DNA of 64,000 bases, taken from contig CP141729.1 of NCBI GenBank assembly GCA_035621215.1, forward strand, positions 62,001-126,000, in the 5' to 3' direction. Under the pieces are notes generated by a model. That model searched no databases and was not told where the DNA came from. It worked only from the letters and a program-made list of their open reading frames with translations. Every line of letters starts with the position of its first letter. The stretch's first letter is position 1. Both the position numbers and the translations under genes were made by a program. This DNA is from Oscillospiraceae bacterium MB08-C2-2 (GTDB taxonomy: Bacteria > Bacillota > Clostridia > Oscillospirales > Ruminococcaceae). Positions 17,387 through 26,859 of the stretch are shown one piece after another.

Positions 17387-20300
17387 TCAGTTAGCACCCT
17401 CTGGGGCTCTGCCGGTTTTCAGTATGCCATTGGTATCAAACGAGTAAGTTATCCCCTCAATGGCGTGCGTTCCCACAAGTGCCTTACCTTGCTGATAATA
17501 CAGCCACTGTCCCGCATCATTTTTTGCCCAGCTCTGCATGGTGTTGCTGTGAATCGTTAGCTTGACATAGCGGTGCAGCATGGAGGAAATCTCTGCTCGG
17601 GTGGCACTGGCAGTCGGATCAAACTTGTTTCCGGTTTTTCCCATTGCAACGCCTGCCTTCTGCAGGGTTGTTACAGCAGTTTTATAGGAAGCGGCGATAC
17701 TGGAAGAATCGGTGAACACAGCCTGACGAATATCCGGCAAAGTATAGCCCGTGGCCTTGGCATAGTTGGCAAAAATCAGTGCCGCTTCTTGGCGGGTAAC
17801 CACCTTATCCGGCGCAAACTGCTTGTTGCCAATATCCTGAAGGATGCCTTTGCTATATGCCCATTCAATATAAGGGCGGAGTGCGCTGTCGGCCTTTACA
17901 TCTGTGAAGGTATTGGTTTGATAGCTCTTTTCGTTGATACCCGCCAGTTTGCCTAGAGCGGTCACCAGTGCGCCTCGGGTTATAGCGGCATCAGGCGAGA
18001 AGGCAGCTTCCGAGGTGCGGGACAGCAACCCGCGTCCCACGACATAATCAATGCTGTCCTTCGCCCAATGGGAAGAAATATCGGTCAGCTTAGCGGTGGG
18101 ATCGGTGTAGCTGACACCATATACAGAAAAGTGATTTGTGGCAAAAATAATACTATTAGTATTAGCATCATAGGCCGAATCGGGAACACGTCTGACAATT
18201 CCCTTGTCGTCTACATACACCACATGCAGGTACCCTACCTTTTCACCGGCGGCTGGAGTATAGGGAATGCTTACATAAACAGTTCCCTTGCCGAAGTTTG
18301 TCACGCTGCCATTGCCGCTCTGATAGCTTGCCTTGAAATTATAGACAGGGCGGCTGCCAATAGCCGTTTTTGCTGCGGCGCTCAACATGGTGCTGCTGGT
18401 TCTGGTGGCACTGAGCTGCACATCCATTTTGGCTTGTCTGTTGATTTCAGTAATGGCTGCATTGTTCAGCCCCATTACAATATCCGGACGATCAATGGTC
18501 AGCTCCACAGCGGCAATTTGATTGTTGATCACCTTCTGCTGAACCGTTTGGGGCAGGTTTACCGATACAGTGTTTGCATCCTTGCCACCCATGGAAACGT
18601 TGATAACAACCGTAATTTCGCCTGCGTTTTTCCCTAGCTTGGCGGCGTTTGCCTTTGCGTTGGAAATGGCGTCGGCAATGTTTTTATCGGTTACAGTGGC
18701 TTTGGTGTTGCCATTGCTGTCCACACTGGCTTTGTTCTCTGAGCCGCCGGTTACCGGAACGCTGGAAATGTTTCCTGAGTCGCCTGAACCGCTGCCGCTG
18801 GAATTGCCTTTGCCAGTGTCACGGTCATCGTCGTCCTTATCGGAGTTTACGATGGCGGGATTGTTTTGGCGGGTGATGGTGAGGGTATAAATCTTGGTGG
18901 AGCCGTTTTCTGCCGTGACCTTGATGTATGCTGTATTGGCCCCTGTGTTGAGCGCTATAGTTTTATTTGTAATCTCTTGTGTGCAGGCCGCATCGCCGTA
19001 GAGCTTCCAGCCTGCACCCCCGCTCACTGTCACATCAATGGTTTGGCTGGTGACACTGCCGGCTACTGTGGCGGTGACGGTGCTTGCTGTGATGGCTGCG
19101 TTTGCGGGAACCACTGAGGAGAGCACAGAGTTCTCACCGCTGCTAGCCTCAATCGCTCGAATGGTTACGGTTGTAACCGGGCTGGCATTGAACAGTTCGG
19201 TGGCAGGATAGCGCACCGCGTAAGTGCCTGCGGAAAGACCAGAAATTTCTCCGCTAAAACCGGCATAGAAGGGGGTATAGCTTTCACCTGTATCGGGAGT
19301 GAGCACATTCCTGTATTCATACCGGGCACTGGGTGTCAAACCGGTAATTTGGCCGCTGACAGGGCTGGGCGGCGTTACATTCACTGCTGTGAGACCAGCT
19401 GGTGCATCCTGATCCCCTTTTTCCACAAGCAGGGTGGCCGTTACCGGCAAGCTTTCAGTATAGTTTGCGGTTTCCGCCGTTACAAGCTGGATTCTGAAGG
19501 TTCCCAAATCGGTAACGGTGAGTATGCTGCCCGAAATGGTTCCACTGCCGGTGGTTCCGGTGGAATCAATGGTGTAGGTTGGTGCGCCTCCGTTGGGATC
19601 CGCCGTAAACAGCCCGGGCACTGCGGAAAGGTTGATACCCGCCGCTTTGTATTTTGTATTGGTGCTGCCCCCCGTGTTCACAATGGTTCCCCGATTCACC
19701 GTAAAGGTCAACGATACCGTTTGGGAAATACCGTTGTCTCCTGTAACGGAAAGAGTATCGGAATATGTTCCGGTGGGAAGCCCGAGGCTCGGTTGTACAC
19801 GGACAGTGGCTGTTGCATTGGGTGCAAGCTGAGTTGCAGACAGCGGTGTGCTAATGGTAAAATTCTCTCCGTTGCTCAGAGAAGCAGCCAGATTGGTAAT
19901 GGTGCTGGTGCCGGTGTTCTGAATGGTGAACTCCTGCTCCTGCTGCTGTCCGTAACCGTATGCCGCCTCTGGAAAGGTGCGGCTTGCGGGGGTCACTGTA
20001 GCCGAATAGGCAACAGCATCCTCTCCGATGGTCACTATATTCGAATCGTCACTTACAGCATGCAGAGCGTTTTCGGGATAGCGTACCACATAGGATCCTG
20101 GGGGAAGCCCGGTAATCTGGCCGTATTGATCGGTGGTGGCAGTGGTGTAGCTGCTTGCGCCGACAATTTTGTATTCCACCTCTTTGTAAGCAATCAGCCA
20201 CCTGATTGCGCCGTTGCTGCTGCCAACGGTTGCATTCACGGCTCCAATGGTTGGGGCAGGGATTACTCCCTTTACTATGTCCAGGATAACCGATACCTTG

Positions 20301-22981
20301 GGGGTTTGGGCATAAACCTCTGTTTCTTCTGTTACAAGGCCGACTATATAGCTGCCCGGGCTGGTAAAGCAGAGATGGCTGCCATTAAATGTTCCCTGGC
20401 CGGTGCTCCCTTCCTCAATGGTATAGACCCGCCTGCCATTGCTTGTACCATACGAAAAGGAAGTCATCATGTTAAAAGCGAGAACATTACCGTAGGTATA
20501 GCTGCTGTTCATGGTATAAGTATAGGAGCCGAATGCAGGGTAGTTGAGGGTTTGTATCTTATTGACCTCAAAGGACAGAGCCACCGAAACCGAAACGCCG
20601 TCACTTCCTCTGACGGTCAGCGTTCCGGTGTGAATTCCAGCCGCCAGACCGCTCTGCGGCCGGACACGGACAGTTGCCGATCCATTCGGTGCAAGATGCG
20701 TCACAAACACCATAGAAGTAATGGCAAAGCTTGCATTATCCAGGGAAACCGACATACCGGAAATCGTGGCGGTTCCTGTATTGGTAATCGTGAATTCCTG
20801 TTCCACCTGCTCTGTATAGTTGACCGTTGCTGCGGCAAAGGTATAGCTGGGTGTATTGAATGCAGCGGAGTAGGATAAGGAGGCTTCATTGCCCACTGTG
20901 ATCGGGGCTGAATCGGTGCTTGGGCTGTAGAGAGGTGTTTCGGGATAGCGCACCACATAGGCTCCTGCCGGCAGATTCATTATTCTGCCGGATGCATCAG
21001 CGCTTACCTTGCTGTAGGCGGATGCGCCTGTAAGCTTGTATTCATATTCGATACCGCTTGTCAGCCCGGTGATTTTGCCATCGCTTGCACTGGAGGAAGA
21101 GGCATTTCCTGCGCCAAGACCACTTGGAGCAGCCTGTATTCCCTTTTCCACTGTCAGAGTGGCAACTGTCTTGGAGCCTGCCATATGGGTGGATGATTCC
21201 GCTGTCTCAAGACCAATTTTAAAGATACCGGCCTTGGTGACGGTGAGGGAAGTATCGTCGCTCATTTGCCCTTCGCCATCGCTTTCACTTGCGGAATCCG
21301 GGGCTTCAATGGAATAGGTTCGATCTCCTGCTCCGGCATCCAGTGTGAATAGGCCGTCTATATCAGAAAGAGAAATATCTGCACCCGCATAGGTAACAGA
21401 AGCAGAGCCGGCAGAAATGGCAACCGGCACCTTGGGCTCTGCTGCGTATTTCATCACCTTGACGCTGGAATTGGTGGAATAGGAAACATAGGGGGTGCTG
21501 TCATCCACAAACAGGGAGATGCCCTTAACGCTGCTGCTCCCGATAATTTTAGACCCGCCCAAGGCGGTCCAGCCGGAAGCATCGTCAAACATCTTCACTG
21601 TAACGCCACTGCTTGAAGAGGATTCACCATCCTTGTACGCCACATAGGGTGTTTCGTTATCTATATATAGGGAGACGTATGACACGGCTCCGTCTGTCAG
21701 GTAGCTGCCTACGGATACCCACTGATTCCCGCTCAGTTTTTTCACCATAAGGCGATCGCTGGTGCCCGGGTCCGCATAGGCTACATAGGGAATACCGCTG
21801 TCAGAAACCTTCATAGAAACGCATCCGCTGGTTACATAGGACGATTTAAGGGTTGAAATTTGTTGGGGTCCTACTGCGGACCACTGACTGCCATCAAATG
21901 TGCGCATGGTTACATAAGATCCCCTGTAAGCATTGCTATCGTCAGGGTAAACGTAGGCTATATAGAGGGTGTTCTGATCGATATCCATAGAGGCAGAAAA
22001 AGCCTGCCCTCCTGCGGCAGAGGGACTGCCCACATACTCCCATGCGGAGCCATTGTATTTTGTTACGGATACACGGCCGGACATGTTGTTTTGATTGCCT
22101 GCCACATAGAGTGTTTTGTTTTCATCCATCATCAAAGTGGGGGATGACACCCGGAGGACTGATTGATTGTTGACCAAATCAGGGGCACCCAGAGAAGTCC
22201 AAGGCGTACCAAACTTCAGCACCTTTGTGTTGGCTGCGGTTGTTGGATTGCTGTAGGCCACACAGGGGCGTCCGGTATAATCTATATACAAGGAGGTATA
22301 GGTTGCGGTGGTAGACTGGGTCAAAAGCTGCTCCCAGCTAGAGCCGTTTACCATCCATACCTTAACCTGACTGCCAGTGGCAGCCGATACATAGGGTGCG
22401 CCGTTTACCACAAATAGAGAGGTAGACTGGGCCGAGCCACTCATAACATCGCTTGCCACCTGCTGCCAGCTGGAGTTGCTGACCGACCGGTATGTAGCCA
22501 TAACCGGCACAGGCAAATCGCTTTTCACCGTTACGGTAATAGAAGGAAGCTCCACATCTTCCGCCAGCGCATATGCAGTCGCAAGCTGGGGTGTAAAAAC
22601 AAAAACTCCCTCTGCCTCTGTATTAAATTCCGTATTGGATTCCCAAGTTACCGGAATGGAAACAGATGGAGAATCAGGCTCTGCTTCTTCCAGAGAAGTC
22701 AGGGATGCATCCGCCACAGCCTCGGAAGTCTCCTCGTTCTGAGCTGAAGAGCTTGTTTGGAAGGTAGCTTTCAGCACTTCCGGCAGGGTGATATCCAAAA
22801 GAGTGGCTCCAATGGACACCTCCTGCACCGCAACAGCCTCCGGCAGATTTTCAAATGCTGATATTTCCCCGCTTATTCCGATGGGGACCTCTGCCATCGT
22901 TGTGATAGGAGCGATACCCAACGTCATAGCGGCGGATAATGCCATTGCGACTATGCGCCGGTAAAAAGTGTGCTTTCTGAT
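17387..22981 (-). CDS. Very large SLH-domain surface protein
   Basis: About 1,864 residues. The N-terminus (RKHTFYRRIVAMALSAAMTLGI...TTMA) is a signal peptide. Next come an Ala/Glu-rich region, then about 350 residues of propeller-like repeats (YVAYADPGTSD, YVAYKDGESS, YVSYSTNSS style). After these are alternating Ig-like domains, including two 'choice-of-anchor' type copies (QEFTITNTGTATISG and QEFTIQNTGTSTITN) and a cadherin-like one. A Ser/Gly linker leads to three S-layer homology domains near residues 1630-1810 and a final WLYYQQGKALVGTHAIEGI wall-binding-like repeat. It is probably held on the cell wall as an adhesin or surface-layer component. No usual start codon lies at the right place: GGAGG (22989-22993) is 7 bases from an ATC codon. 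The frame stays open to a TTG at 23098. Confidence 0.85.
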   Translation of the reverse strand: MRKHTFYRRIVAMALSAAMTLGIAPITTMAEVPIGISGEISAFENLPEAVAVQEVSIGATLLDITLPEVLKATFQTSSSAQNEETSEAVADASLTSLEEAEPDSPSVSIPVTWESNTEFNTEAEGVFVFTPQLATAYALAEDVELPSITVTVKSDLPVPVMATYRSVSNSSWQQVASDVMSGSAQSTSLFVVNGAPYVSAATGSQVKVWMVNGSSWEQLLTQSTTATYTSLYIDYTGRPCVAYSNPTTAANTKVLKFGTPWTSLGAPDLVNNQSVLRVSSPTLMMDENKTLYVAGNQNNMSGRVSVTKYNGSAWEYVGSPSAAGGQAFSASMDIDQNTLYIAYVYPDDSNAYRGSYVTMRTFDGSQWSAVGPQQISTLKSSYVTSGCVSMKVSDSGIPYVAYADPGTSDRLMVKKLSGNQWVSVGSYLTDGAVSYVSLYIDNETPYVAYKDGESSSSSGVTVKMFDDASGWTALGGSKIIGSSSVKGISLFVDDSTPYVSYSTNSSVKVMKYAAEPKVPVAISAGSASVTYAGADISLSDIDGLFTLDAGAGDRTYSIEAPDSASESDGEGQMSDDTSLTVTKAGIFKIGLETAESSTHMAGSKTVATLTVEKGIQAAPSGLGAGNASSSSASDGKITGLTSGIEYEYKLTGASAYSKVSADASGRIMNLPAGAYVVRYPETPLYSPSTDSAPITVGNEASLSYSAAFNTPSYTFAAATVNYTEQVEQEFTITNTGTATISGMSVSLDNASFAITSMVFVTHLAPNGSATVRVRPQSGLAAGIHTGTLTVRGSDGVSVSVALSFEVNKIQTLNYPAFGSYTYTMNSSYTYGNVLAFNMMTSFSYGTSNGRRVYTIEEGSTGQGTFNGSHLCFTSPGSYIVGLVTEETEVYAQTPKVSVILDIVKGVIPAPTIGAVNATVGSSNGAIRWLIAYKEVEYKIVGASSYTTATTDQYGQITGLPPGSYVVRYPENALHAVSDDSNIVTIGEDAVAYSATVTPASRTFPEAAYGYGQQQEQEFTIQNTGTSTITNLAASLSNGENFTISTPLSATQLAPNATATVRVQPSLGLPTGTYSDTLSVTGDNGISQTVSLTFTVNRGTIVNTGGSTNTKYKAAGINLSAVPGLFTADPNGGAPTYTIDSTGTTGSGTISGSILTVTDLGTFRIQLVTAETANYTESLPVTATLLVEKGDQDAPAGLTAVNVTPPSPVSGQITGLTPSARYEYRNVLTPDTGESYTPFYAGFSGEISGLSAGTYAVRYPATELFNASPVTTVTIRAIEASSGENSVLSSVVPANAAITASTVTATVAGSVTSQTIDVTVSGGAGWKLYGDAACTQEITNKTIALNTGANTAYIKVTAENGSTKIYTLTITRQNNPAIVNSDKDDDDRDTGKGNSSGSGSGDSGNISSVPVTGGSENKASVDSNGNTKATVTDKNIADAISNAKANAAKLGKNAGEITVVINVSMGGKDANTVSVNLPQTVQQKVINNQIAAVELTIDRPDIVMGLNNAAITEINRQAKMDVQLSATRTSSTMLSAAAKTAIGSRPVYNFKASYQSGNGSVTNFGKGTVYVSIPYTPAAGEKVGYLHVVYVDDKGIVRRVPDSAYDANTNSIIFATNHFSVYGVSYTDPTAKLTDISSHWAKDSIDYVVGRGLLSRTSEAAFSPDAAITRGALVTALGKLAGINEKSYQTNTFTDVKADSALRPYIEWAYSKGILQDIGNKQFAPDKVVTRQEAALIFANYAKATGYTLPDIRQAVFTDSSSIAASYKTAVTTLQKAGVAMGKTGNKFDPTASATRAEISSMLHRYVKLTIHSNTMQSWAKNDAGQWLYYQQGKALVGTHAIEGITYSFDTNGILKTGRAPEGAN

Positions 22982-22988
22982 ATGAATT

Positions 22989-22995
22989 CCTCCTC
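22989..22995 (-). promoter_or_regulatory. Strong ribosome binding site before an ATC codon
   Basis: GAGGAGG on the minus strand is spaced 7 bases from ATC (22981-22979), exactly where a start codon is expected, just before the signal peptide. This is why I begin the SLH protein at that ATC. Confidence 0.6.
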
Positions 22996-23145
22996 TTTTT
23001 TGCTGTTTAGAGAATACTCCAGAGCGCCTCGATTCGCCCTTTTTCGACAATATTCCTATGGTGATTGTAACATTTGCCCCTCTACGGATTCTCAACAAGC
23101 TGCATCAAAAAAAGGCTGGGTAAAATTATTTATTCATATAGAAAT

Positions 23146-23279
23146 AAATCGTTTAACAGGTTAGACAGCCACCCCAACAATAAGGGGGATATTAATTGCC
23201 TGAAAACGGCTGAATCTGACAACCTGGTATGGTGCCGCAGGGATAACTGTGGGGTTGAACCCCAAGTTTTTTTAAGCTA
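23146..23279 (+). ncRNA. Unidentified structured RNA-like element
   Basis: On the plus strand CAGGTT...CAGCC pairs with GGCTG...AACCTG as an interrupted long stem enclosing a CCCC/GGGGG hairpin. A further G-rich part follows, ending with the hairpin GGGGT-TGA-ACCCC and a run of seven T. The T tract indicates transcription on the plus strand, yet no plus-strand gene lies downstream for 3 kb, so a free small RNA fits better than a leader. It does not match any riboswitch or housekeeping RNA consensus I can recall. Transcription itself is unproven. Confidence 0.4.
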
Positions 23280-23294
23280 AAGAATTATCCAAAT

Positions 23295-23346
23295 AAAAAA
23301 TCCGGGGAAAAACAGCGCGGCCCGCTGGTTTTCCCCGGATTTTTGC
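23295..23346. terminator. Bidirectional terminator after the two-component operon
   Basis: Arms AAAAATCCGGGGAAAA and TTTTCCCCGGATTTTT enclose a second small stem (CAGCG/CGCTG). It stops the response-regulator transcript on the minus strand and may also back up the small-RNA terminator on the plus strand. Confidence 0.85.
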
Positions 23347-23354
23347 TTATAGGT

Positions 23355-24233
23355 TCAGAGCTGAATTTTATCCTCCGATAATCGCAGCAGAAGCTTGCGC
23401 TGCTTTATAGTATAATTTGCCCGCCTCTGAAAGGCCCATCGCCAATCCTCATATGCCAGATAATCTTCCCCATAGAGCATGGCTGCCTCCTGACCGGTGC
23501 AGGCATCATCACTCTGCATATATGCCGCATACGCTTGATCATACTGCTGCAAATCCCACTGCACACCACCAAGCTCAAGAAGATAACTATCGCTGGAATA
23601 GCTGATGCCTATAGCCGAAACACCGTATTCCCGCAGGCATTTTCGGATGGCCCATACCGCCGTCTGCAAATTGCGCAGTGCCTGATTTGGGGGGCTTTCC
23701 GGCCAGAGGTCATCGCAAATCTTAAATTTATCCAGCCAAGCCCCCTCATTTGCAAGAAAATAGGCCAGCAACTCTCTTGGTTTGCCCCGGCTCCATTTGA
23801 TTGCTTCACCGCCTTGATACAAAGCAAACTTACCAAAAAATTGTATCCGCAAAGTTTTGGACGTATTTTTCAGTCCACGCTCTCGCCGTATCCGTTCCAC
23901 TGCCTTTTCCAGCCGCTCCGGGCGCACCGGCTTCAGGATATAATCAATGGCGTTTATCTCGAAGGCCTCCACAGCATACTGGTTGTAGGCTGTCACAAAA
24001 ACCACATCCATTTGCGGATTCTTTGCCAGCAGCAGCTCGGCCAGTTCAATTCCGCTGAGGGTGCGCATTTCAATATCCAAAAAGGCAAGCTCGGGTTTGA
24101 CCGTTTCGATTTTTTCCAGTGCCTGCAAGGGATCGGTGTAGCTGCCGACCAGCTCCAAATCTGGGTAACAGGAAAGCAATTCCGCCAATTCCCGCAGCAG
24201 AGGCGCTTCATCATCTACCAAAATAATTCGCAT
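23355..24233 (-). CDS. Response regulator, REC plus winged-helix and BTAD-like output
   Basis: A 292-residue regulator. Residues 1-120 are a receiver domain: acidic pocket DDE at 7-9, phospho-acceptor D53 in FLDIEM, then VTAY and the lysine in YILKPVRPERL. Residues about 130-225 resemble an OmpR/SARP-type winged helix (IQFFGKFALYQGGEAIKWSRGKPRELLAYFL). The remainder resembles a bacterial transcriptional activator (tetratricopeptide) domain. This is unusual, because most LytS-like kinases pair with LytTR regulators. The ATG used has GAGGAGG 6 bases upstream; an ATG five codons earlier overlaps that site. It overlaps the kinase gene by 23 bases. Confidence 0.88.
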   Translation of the reverse strand: MRIILVDDEAPLLRELAELLSCYPDLELVGSYTDPLQALEKIETVKPELAFLDIEMRTLSGIELAELLLAKNPQMDVVFVTAYNQYAVEAFEINAIDYILKPVRPERLEKAVERIRRERGLKNTSKTLRIQFFGKFALYQGGEAIKWSRGKPRELLAYFLANEGAWLDKFKICDDLWPESPPNQALRNLQTAVWAIRKCLREYGVSAIGISYSSDSYLLELGGVQWDLQQYDQAYAAYMQSDDACTGQEAAMLYGEDYLAYEDWRWAFQRRANYTIKQRKLLLRLSEDKIQL

Positions 24234-26112
24234 CACATACCTCCTCATAGGGTATTTTAAGAATTACCGTTGTACCTTCGCCTTTTATGCTTTCTATTTC
24301 AAGGGCTGCGCCCTGGTATGCCTTCAGCCTGCGCTGGATGTTTTTCAATCCCACACCGTCGCCTTCACCACGGCGTATGCTCTCCAACCGGGCTTGTGGA
24401 ATGCCTATGCCATTATCCTCCACCTGAATCACAACAAAACTGCCTCTTCGATGAACGCCCAAAGACACAAGCCCGCCCTCTGTACGTTTTAAAATGCCGT
24501 GGCGGACAGCATTCTCCACCACCGGCTGAAGGCACAGAAGGGGAACCATAGCATCAAGATTTTTCTCAATAGCATATTCGATCTGCAACAAGTTCTCAAA
24601 CCGTGCCCGCTCAATGGCAAGGTATGCCTTAACCGTGTTGATTTCCTCAGAAAGTGGGATTTGGCCATCCTGTGTTTTAAAATGAAAGCTGCCCCGCAGA
24701 TAATCGGTCAGGTTATAAAGAAGATTTTTCGCTTCCTGGGGCTTCTGCATTATTTGCGCAGCAATTACGCTGAGAGAATTATAGAGGAAGTGAGGGTTAA
24801 TCTGTGCCCGCAGAAAGGCAATCTCAGCATCCTGCGCTTGTTGCATGGAGATACGCAGGTGCGCTACCGTGCTGCGGTATTCAACAGACAAATAAACGGT
24901 CATCACAACCGTAAAAAGCAGGATATATATTTGTAGAAAGCCAGAGCTTTCCTTGCGGCCCACCGCAAATAGGATAGCATCTATAGAATACAGATTGATT
25001 GGCAGCAATGCGGCGAACAGTAAAAACCCACTGGATTCCCTGATACAAAAATAAGCGGATCGTATGAGCAGCCCCAGCAGAACAACTGTATTCAAGAGCA
25101 TCATGGCTCCGGAAAGCTTATGATACATATAGAGGGGGAGCACAAGAATTGCCACCAGATAACAAGCGTATATCAGCGAAACGATGATTGCCAGCCGCAG
25201 GGGGAGAAACCCGGCTTTGCATTTATAAAAAATCCACAGCAGCACAATAAAGCATGCGAACAGCAGGATATCTTTGAGCTTAAAGGCTAAGGTGAAGGGG
25301 ATATCCGGCAAAAGCATGAGCACGGAGCGCTGATCTGCCAGCCCATTTCCCAGAGCAAACGAAACGCAAAATAGAGAAAAAAGAAGAAGCTGGGAATTCC
25401 TTAGAACACCATCCCAGGTAACGAAAAAGAAAATCAGGTATAGCAGGGCAAGGGTGCACAACACCGCAAAAATTAAAAGCGCTGTTAAATGCTTTCGCTG
25501 GTGTTCCAGCATTAGGAATCTATCCAGTCCCAGCTCCAAGGAAGCAGGAATGCCTGAATTTATGTATTCATAATTGGCCGCCTGCACAATGATTTCAACA
25601 GTTCCGCCATTATGCTCAAAAAAGCCAACCTTCGGTGTGTTGCCAGAGCGATATTCCGCAGCTGTCTTTGCGGGGATACCATCGGACAGCAGCTCCTGAC
25701 CGTTGACATACACCCGGCTGGAAAAGCGGACATTAACCTTTTTCAGTGCCAGCATGCCCTGATACGGTATATCTTCCAGTATAAGCCGATAGGTGGCACA
25801 GCCAAAGATGGGCAATTTTTCACCCTGTATCTTTTTTTCGTTCCACAGGGAGGGTACCTGCATATATGCATCGGGAACTGGGGCGTTCCTCTCAAAATCC
25901 TCCGGTGTCAGCAGCTGATTCCAGTAGAACTCCCACTCGCCGTCCAGGCGGATAATTGGGCTGCGGGAAATATCCCATGGGGCGGCACTCAATTTTCCTT
26001 GACGGGCCACAAAGTCCGGCTGCGGTGTTCCCCCCTTATTCCAAATAAAAGGCAGCAGGAGGAACAGCAGCCCGATTAACATAAAAAGAAAAATGAAAGT
26101 GCGTTTTCTCAT
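24211..26112 (-). CDS. Sensor histidine kinase, 7TMR-DISM with LytS-like kinase core
   Basis: A 633-residue membrane kinase. After one N-terminal membrane helix there is an extracellular sugar-binding-like domain (about 40-200; IRLDGEWEFYWNQLL, VNVRFSSRVYVNGQELL). Seven membrane helices follow (about 205-405). The kinase core has the LytS-type phospho-His motif AQINPHFLYNSLSV and an ATPase domain with VENAVRHGI and VEDNGIGIP. The extracellular part suggests sensing of a small molecule or wall fragment. It is translated just ahead of its regulator. The neighbouring SLH gene may be a target, but that is only by position. Confidence 0.92.
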   Translation of the reverse strand: MRKRTFIFLFMLIGLLFLLLPFIWNKGGTPQPDFVARQGKLSAAPWDISRSPIIRLDGEWEFYWNQLLTPEDFERNAPVPDAYMQVPSLWNEKKIQGEKLPIFGCATYRLILEDIPYQGMLALKKVNVRFSSRVYVNGQELLSDGIPAKTAAEYRSGNTPKVGFFEHNGGTVEIIVQAANYEYINSGIPASLELGLDRFLMLEHQRKHLTALLIFAVLCTLALLYLIFFFVTWDGVLRNSQLLLFSLFCVSFALGNGLADQRSVLMLLPDIPFTLAFKLKDILLFACFIVLLWIFYKCKAGFLPLRLAIIVSLIYACYLVAILVLPLYMYHKLSGAMMLLNTVVLLGLLIRSAYFCIRESSGFLLFAALLPINLYSIDAILFAVGRKESSGFLQIYILLFTVVMTVYLSVEYRSTVAHLRISMQQAQDAEIAFLRAQINPHFLYNSLSVIAAQIMQKPQEAKNLLYNLTDYLRGSFHFKTQDGQIPLSEEINTVKAYLAIERARFENLLQIEYAIEKNLDAMVPLLCLQPVVENAVRHGILKRTEGGLVSLGVHRRGSFVVIQVEDNGIGIPQARLESIRRGEGDGVGLKNIQRRLKAYQGAALEIESIKGEGTTVILKIPYEEVCDANYFGR

Positions 26113-26397
26113 ATTGAATTCCTCAACGAAAGGCTTCTGGGTTTATTGCCTGTTTTCTATAGCGGCACATCGTTTGCATCCACAGTCAAAAGCACTTCTC
26201 TGGTATAATCACCGCAAAGAGCAGAAAAAGGATGATCCCGAATGGAATAGGATAAAGCCAAGTATAGCATAAATAGCAGCAGCCTGAAACACCTCGCCGG
26301 AGGAATCAAAAAGATAAAGGATAAAAAAGAGACACGGTTTGCAGCCTTTGATAGAATGAAGTCACAACACACCATTCTGAAAGGAGACAGCAAAACC
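26113..26397. other. Gap before the transposase remnant
   Basis: AT-rich spacer upstream of the histidine kinase. A fair -10-like TATAAT (about 26200) is visible on the plus strand. Its right part probably belongs to the degraded insertion sequence that follows. I see no gene here. Confidence 0.3.
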
Positions 26398-26516
26398 ATG
26401 TTTGAGAAAATTGTACAGTTAAATGAGAAAGCAATCAAGGGGCTAATTAAAGAATTGGTTCGGGGAGTGTGGAGGAAACTCTCAACGGCCTGCTGGAAGC
26501 AGAGGCACAGAATGAT
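26398..26516 (+). pseudogene. Remnant of an IS256-family transposase
   Basis: An ATG after GAAAGGAGA opens a frame MFEKIVQLNEKAIKGLIKEL-VRG; a shift of one base then gives GSVEETLNGLLEAEAQ. Joined across the frameshift near 26466 this is the N-terminal helical region typical of IS256/Mutator-type transposases (…RELVRGSVEETLNALLEAEA…). The rest of the transposase, including the DDE domain, is missing. So this is a dead fragment of a mobile element between the two-component genes and the tRNAs. Confidence 0.6.
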
Positions 26517-26816
26517 TCGCTCGTCTTGCTAACCCTGAATGGGTACTGCAAAATTAACAACGCTCCATTCTATAAATGGAGGTCACCGTCACAACAATTG
26601 CCAAGTTACTCAGTATTGATTTAAGACCCTATAAACTCAACGTCTGGTTTTATCATTTTGTTGTGCACTTACTTTGCAGCAATCTTAGAGAAGACAAGGC
26701 CGGGTGGAATTTCACAATTGGGAGAAACAGACCAGGCCCAAACGGCATATTGGATATTTGCGGAGAAATTCGCAGAATAGAAAAAAGTCATAAAAAGCGA
26801 GTATTATTTTGCCAAA
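26517..26816. other. Gap after the transposase remnant
   Basis: About 300 bases with no convincing gene. A short open frame at 26576-26833 on the plus strand has no ribosome binding site or recognisable motif and runs into the tRNA terminator. It may be the remaining end of the insertion sequence. Confidence 0.3.
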
Positions 26817-26855
26817 ATAAAAAATCCTTTTAACCGTATGGTTAAAAGGATTTTA
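26817..26855 (-). terminator. Terminator of the tRNA transcript
   Basis: A perfect 15-bp stem (26821-26835 with 26840-26854) with a four-base loop; on the minus strand it is followed by a T-rich run. It lies 5 bases after the tRNA-Gly 3' end. Confidence 0.85.
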
Positions 26856-26859
26856 AATG

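Noticed and set aside
19349-20878. A 509-codon open frame on the plus strand opposite the SLH protein
   Set aside because: Cys/Gly-rich, no recognisable domains or ribosome binding site, and it lies entirely antisense to a well-supported repeat-rich gene. It is a composition effect.
23146-23279. TPP riboswitch
   Set aside because: AACCTGG...GGGATAA loosely recalls the TPP motif, but the CTGAGA and GGATAATGCCA elements are missing and no thiamine gene follows.
26576-26833. 85-codon frame after the transposase remnant
   Set aside because: No ribosome binding site, no motif, and it ends in the tRNA terminator.
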